Below, in pieces: positions 6,211-8,420 of a stretch of DNA of 8,420 nucleotides; position 1 is the first letter of the stretch, and each line of letters starts with the position of its first letter. A model generated the notes under the pieces. That model had not been told where the DNA came from and did no database searches. It was given only the letters and a program-made list of their open reading frames with translations. Made by a program: the position numbers and the translations under genes. Source of the stretch: an uncultured bacterium (GTDB taxonomy: Bacteria > Verrucomicrobiota > Kiritimatiellia > UBA8416 > CALETX01); contig CALETX010000321.1 of the NCBI GenBank assembly GCA_937920455.1, forward strand, positions 1-8,420. Reading direction: 5' to 3'.

Positions 6211-7056
6211 TCACCCCCTCTGTTCGGCCACCCCGGCGTTTCTCTTCTCCATCTCGATTACTTTGTCCACAATCTCATGATCCACCAGCTGTTTGTCGTA
6301 CATCACAAGGGCTTCGAGGCTATTATGACATATCATGGTGAGGCGCCGCGGATAGCCCTGCGTGTAGCGCCAGATGCGGCTGACCGCTTCGTTGGTGAAA
6401 AGAGGCGATGCTCCCTTGTACCCTGCCTGACGCAACCGGTAATCAACCATTTCGCGCACTTCCTCCTCGCCCAGCGGATTGAGGACATACTTGAGCGCAA
6501 TTCTGTCCCAGAAATTCGCCATACGCCCGATTCTCGGCAGCAATTCCATCTGCCCCACAAGGATAAGTTGAAGCATCTTATATTCGTTCGTCTCATAGTT
6601 CAACAGAATCCTCAGAATCTCGAACGCAAAATCCGGCAGAATCTGCGACTCATCCACCAGTAGAACCACCGTCTTTCCCTGTTCTACGCCAGCGTTGAAG
6701 AGAAATCTTTCGATTGCATCCATGTAAGCTGGGGCATCGGCGGCGGCTGCCGTATCCACATGAAAAAGCGTCGCTACTCTCGAGAGAAACTGCTCGTCGG
6801 TCTTGAAATACGGGTTGAGAATCATCCTGAAAATGATCCCGGGATCTTCGCTCAAAATTTGCGCCAGCCTGCGGCTCAGAGTAGTCTTGCCGGTCCCAAC
6901 ATCTCCAAGCAGGACGCATAATCCGCGCTTAAGGGTGATCGCTATCTGGAGGCGGCACAATGCAGCCCGATGCTCACGCGACAGAAAAAGGAACGCCGGA
7001 TCCGGGCTCGTGGAAAAAGGCTCCTTCTCAAGTCCCAGCAGCCTGTAGTAACTCAT
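6211..7056 (-). CDS. ExeA/GspA-like AAA ATPase
   Basis: A 281-residue soluble AAA ATPase. The N-terminal signature MSYYRLLGLEKEPFSTSPDP is typical of the ExeA/GspA group. Walker A is GDVGTGKTT (51-59, K57), Walker B is VVLLVDESQ (130-138, D135 and E136), a sensor-1-like strand is LQLILVGQ (162-169), and a conserved RIALKYVLNPL (185-195) follows. The C-terminal part has the lid-like GYPRRLTMICHNSLEAL region at 234-250. ExeA with ExeB helps move and assemble the secretin through peptidoglycan. ExeA-like ATPases also occur in exopolysaccharide loci linked to exosortase (XrtA). This protein stops after the ATPase part and lacks the transmembrane helix and peptidoglycan-binding domain of full-length GspA. 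The ATG is preferred over an in-frame TTG at 7074 because AAGGGG lies 7 bases before the ATG. It sits between polysaccharide-type genes and the secretin run and could serve either. Confidence 0.93.
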   Translation of the reverse strand: MSYYRLLGLEKEPFSTSPDPAFLFLSREHRAALCRLQIAITLKRGLCVLLGDVGTGKTTLSRRLAQILSEDPGIIFRMILNPYFKTDEQFLSRVATLFHVDTAAAADAPAYMDAIERFLFNAGVEQGKTVVLLVDESQILPDFAFEILRILLNYETNEYKMLQLILVGQMELLPRIGRMANFWDRIALKYVLNPLGEEEVREMVDYRLRQAGYKGASPLFTNEAVSRIWRYTQGYPRRLTMICHNSLEALVMYDKQLVDHEIVDKVIEMEKRNAGVAEQRG

Positions 7057-7179
7057 CCGGAAACCCCTTGCCAAATTCGCTGAATGACGATGCCCGTTTC
7101 ACAGGGCAAAGACAAGCATATTGTCACCATCGCGGCTTCGCACGATCCACTGCCCCGCAATTCTCGGAAAACACCGCAT
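7057..7179 (-). other. 123-base intergenic gap before the ATPase gene
   Basis: No gene is seen here. A short inverted repeat at 7091-7108 (TGCCC, 8-base loop, GGGCA) could form a 5-base-pair stem but is not followed by a T-run, so it is not a convincing terminator. No good promoter hexamer pair was found. Confidence 0.4.
7064..7069 (-). promoter_or_regulatory. Ribosome-binding site of the ATPase gene, decides the start
   Basis: AAGGGG on the minus strand, 7 bases before the ATG at 7056. A TTG start at 7074 would place this element inside the coding region, so the shorter protein is favoured. The shorter form also begins exactly at the conserved family N-terminus. Confidence 0.65.
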
Positions 7180-8283
7180 TTACCGGCCTTTCACCGCCGG
7201 CGGTCCAACTTCGTAATCCCGATAAAGCGCCGGATCACCGCCGTGTCCGTCCTCGGCCGCGCGTATGATGTTGTAAAGCTCCCTAGCAGTCACCCAGTGA
7301 AGCTTCCATGTTGCGCTGTCGTTGAAAATCTGCGCCATTTCTGACAACACCGCAGGCCCCCATTCCCGCAAGAAACCATGAGCCACCCTCTCCACACATC
7401 CATGGAGATGAAATTTCGCAAAAATCCACTCCGGCATTCCGCGCACATGGATGCCCACGGCCGCCGCCCGGCATGCGCGATCCAGCGTCAGAATATTCGC
7501 CGGCTCAATCGCCGAATTGTCCAGACTCGGCAATAAACCCCATTTCCGCCTGCGCCAATTGAGCGAAAGCGGACCGGGAATAATCATCAACCCTTTGCGT
7601 TCGCCATCGGTCGAGTAGCGTGTTACAACCTTGCCTGAATCATGGCCTCGCGATCTGCCAGGTATATCGTTTGCGCGGTATATGACATTTACCATCCTCG
7701 GCTGCGTCGGAGAAGGGGCGGATGGAAATGTGAAGTCGGCATAACACCCCGCTTCGATCAAAACAGACAGTTCCTCGTTTACTCCGCACCAATCGCCGTC
7801 CGGCCTCGAATTGCACAATGCCCAGTTGCCATGAACGAAACCAAACCGAACCAGGCCGTTGGCATCGGTCCCCAGCAGCCCATGAACACGGTTCAGCAAC
7901 TCACGATACTTGCCAAGCGAGCGGCTGAGATTTTCCACCGTGTCGTTTCTGTGATGTAAATGAATTTCAACCTCTCCAAAACCCCTGCCGGTCATGTCCG
8001 CAAGCATTTCAAGCGCTTCAGCATCGTAATCCTCTACCGGGTAGAAAAAACTCTGAACCGGCCTCCCCCCTTCAGAATCTTTCGCGTCCCTGGTGGCCTG
8101 TTCAATACTGTCGGACCATTGCCTGACCCTTTCCAATGCTGTACGCCGGTCGGCGCCGCCTCGAAATGGTTCGAAATGGTTGGCAAAGCAAACCATGAGG
8201 TGTCTAACGCCTTTCGTTTTTCGCGGCCGCAAAAAAAGAGACGCCAGGTATCCGAAAAGCCATTTATCGGCTGCTCTGAACAT
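7180..8283 (-). CDS. Polysaccharide-deacetylase-like protein of the exopolysaccharide-locus type
   Basis: A 367-residue protein resembling a conserved family found in exopolysaccharide gene clusters and often labelled deacetylase-like. The classical NodB first motif (TFDDG) is absent; in its place is CFANHFEPF at 32-40. Histidine-rich conserved blocks follow: EVEIHLHHRND (104-114), FGFVHGNWALCNSRPDGDWC (147-166), YADFTFPSAPSPTQPR (181-196), SRGHDSG (211-217) and FAKFHLHGC (288-296). Several His and Asp residues (H36, H108, H110, H111, H151, H214, D215, H292, H294) could form a metal site, as in polysaccharide deacetylases, but this is inference. There is no clear signal peptide; residues 9-18 are mildly hydrophobic, so the protein is probably cytoplasmic or membrane-associated. 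A GAGAT element lies 6 bases before the ATG. It follows a membrane protein gene by 33 bases, implying co-transcription. The chemistry and substrate are not proven by sequence. Confidence 0.75.
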   Translation of the reverse strand: MFRAADKWLFGYLASLFLRPRKTKGVRHLMVCFANHFEPFRGGADRRTALERVRQWSDSIEQATRDAKDSEGGRPVQSFFYPVEDYDAEALEMLADMTGRGFGEVEIHLHHRNDTVENLSRSLGKYRELLNRVHGLLGTDANGLVRFGFVHGNWALCNSRPDGDWCGVNEELSVLIEAGCYADFTFPSAPSPTQPRMVNVIYRANDIPGRSRGHDSGKVVTRYSTDGERKGLMIIPGPLSLNWRRRKWGLLPSLDNSAIEPANILTLDRACRAAAVGIHVRGMPEWIFAKFHLHGCVERVAHGFLREWGPAVLSEMAQIFNDSATWKLHWVTARELYNIIRAAEDGHGGDPALYRDYEVGPPAVKGR

Positions 8284-8316
8284 CTGCGTATCTCAATGTG
8301 AAGTTTCGGACCGACT

Positions 8317-8420
8317 TCACCGCGGTGTGGGGATCCAATCAGGATGAGCTTTTTTCAGCAAGTACTTCAAAAAACCCACAAAAATGGCAGCCTGAATCAT
8401 CATGGCGTACCAGAAAATAC
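8317..8420 (-). CDS. C-terminus of an integral membrane protein, probably a glycosyltransferase (partial)
   Basis: This open frame runs in from the window edge and ends with TGA at 8317-8319. It encodes 33 residues: a hydrophobic helix (WYAMMIQAAIFVGFLKYLL) followed by a short basic, proline-containing tail (KKAHPDWIPTPR). A final transmembrane helix followed by a W-x-P-T-x-R-like tail recalls the ends of membrane-bound family 2 glycosyltransferases involved in polysaccharide synthesis. The deacetylase-like neighbour 33 bases downstream fits this. The fragment is too short for a secure assignment. The frame was read directly from the sequence and continues open to the edge. Confidence 0.6.
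   Translation of the reverse strand, partial: IFWYAMMIQAAIFVGFLKYLLKKAHPDWIPTPR

Noticed and set aside
5956..6663. Plus-strand 235-codon frame covering the 5974-6210 gap and part of the ATPase gene
   Set aside because: Most of it is antisense to the well-supported ATPase. The remaining part shows no protein-like pattern.
7091..7108. Inverted repeat TGCCC/GGGCA as a terminator after the deacetylase-like gene
   Set aside because: Only 5 base pairs with an 8-base loop and no T-run after it.
1..8420. CRISPR array, insertion sequence, tRNA or rRNA gene
   Set aside because: No regularly spaced direct repeats, transposase-like frame with terminal inverted repeats, or structural RNA pattern was seen on reading either strand.

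Overview
All well-supported genes in this window lie on the minus strand and read from high to low coordinates. The DNA is moderately GC-rich and densely packed. The protein set is: a secretin, a PulC/GspC-like inner-membrane protein, an ExeA/GspA-like ATPase, a membrane-anchored coiled-coil protein with tetratricopeptide (TPR) repeats, and a two-component system. An outer-membrane secretin means a diderm bacterium. The style of the PulC-like, TPR and ATPase proteins resembles, from memory, genes of the PVC superphylum (Omnitrophota or Kiritimatiellota type), but that is a tentative inference and no rRNA or marker gene is present to settle it.

Layout in order of transcription. (a) Positions 8420-7180 hold the last 33 codons of a membrane protein, probably a polysaccharide glycosyltransferase, followed 33 bases later by a protein resembling the polysaccharide-deacetylase-like proteins of exopolysaccharide loci. 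(b) After a 123-base gap comes a 281-residue ExeA/GspA-like AAA ATPase (7056-6211). (c) A 237-base gap with lower GC and a weak candidate promoter follows. (d) Positions 5973-1 then hold a tight run of five genes: PulC-like protein, secretin, coiled-coil/TPR protein, sensor histidine kinase and response regulator (cut by the window edge). Spacings are 28, 1 and 18 bases and then a 4-base overlap, so these five probably form one operon.

A working model, which is inference: the ATPase, PulC-like protein and secretin build and gate an outer-membrane portal. The TPR protein acts as a scaffold from the inner membrane. The kinase and regulator adjust expression to envelope or export state. No assembly ATPase (GspE/PilB), platform protein (GspF/PilC) or pilin is in the window. 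The ATPase also lacks the membrane and peptidoglycan-binding parts of classical GspA. The module is therefore either one piece of a scattered type II secretion/type IV pilus system or a dedicated secretin apparatus tied to polysaccharide export. The neighbouring polysaccharide-type genes make the second reading worth testing.
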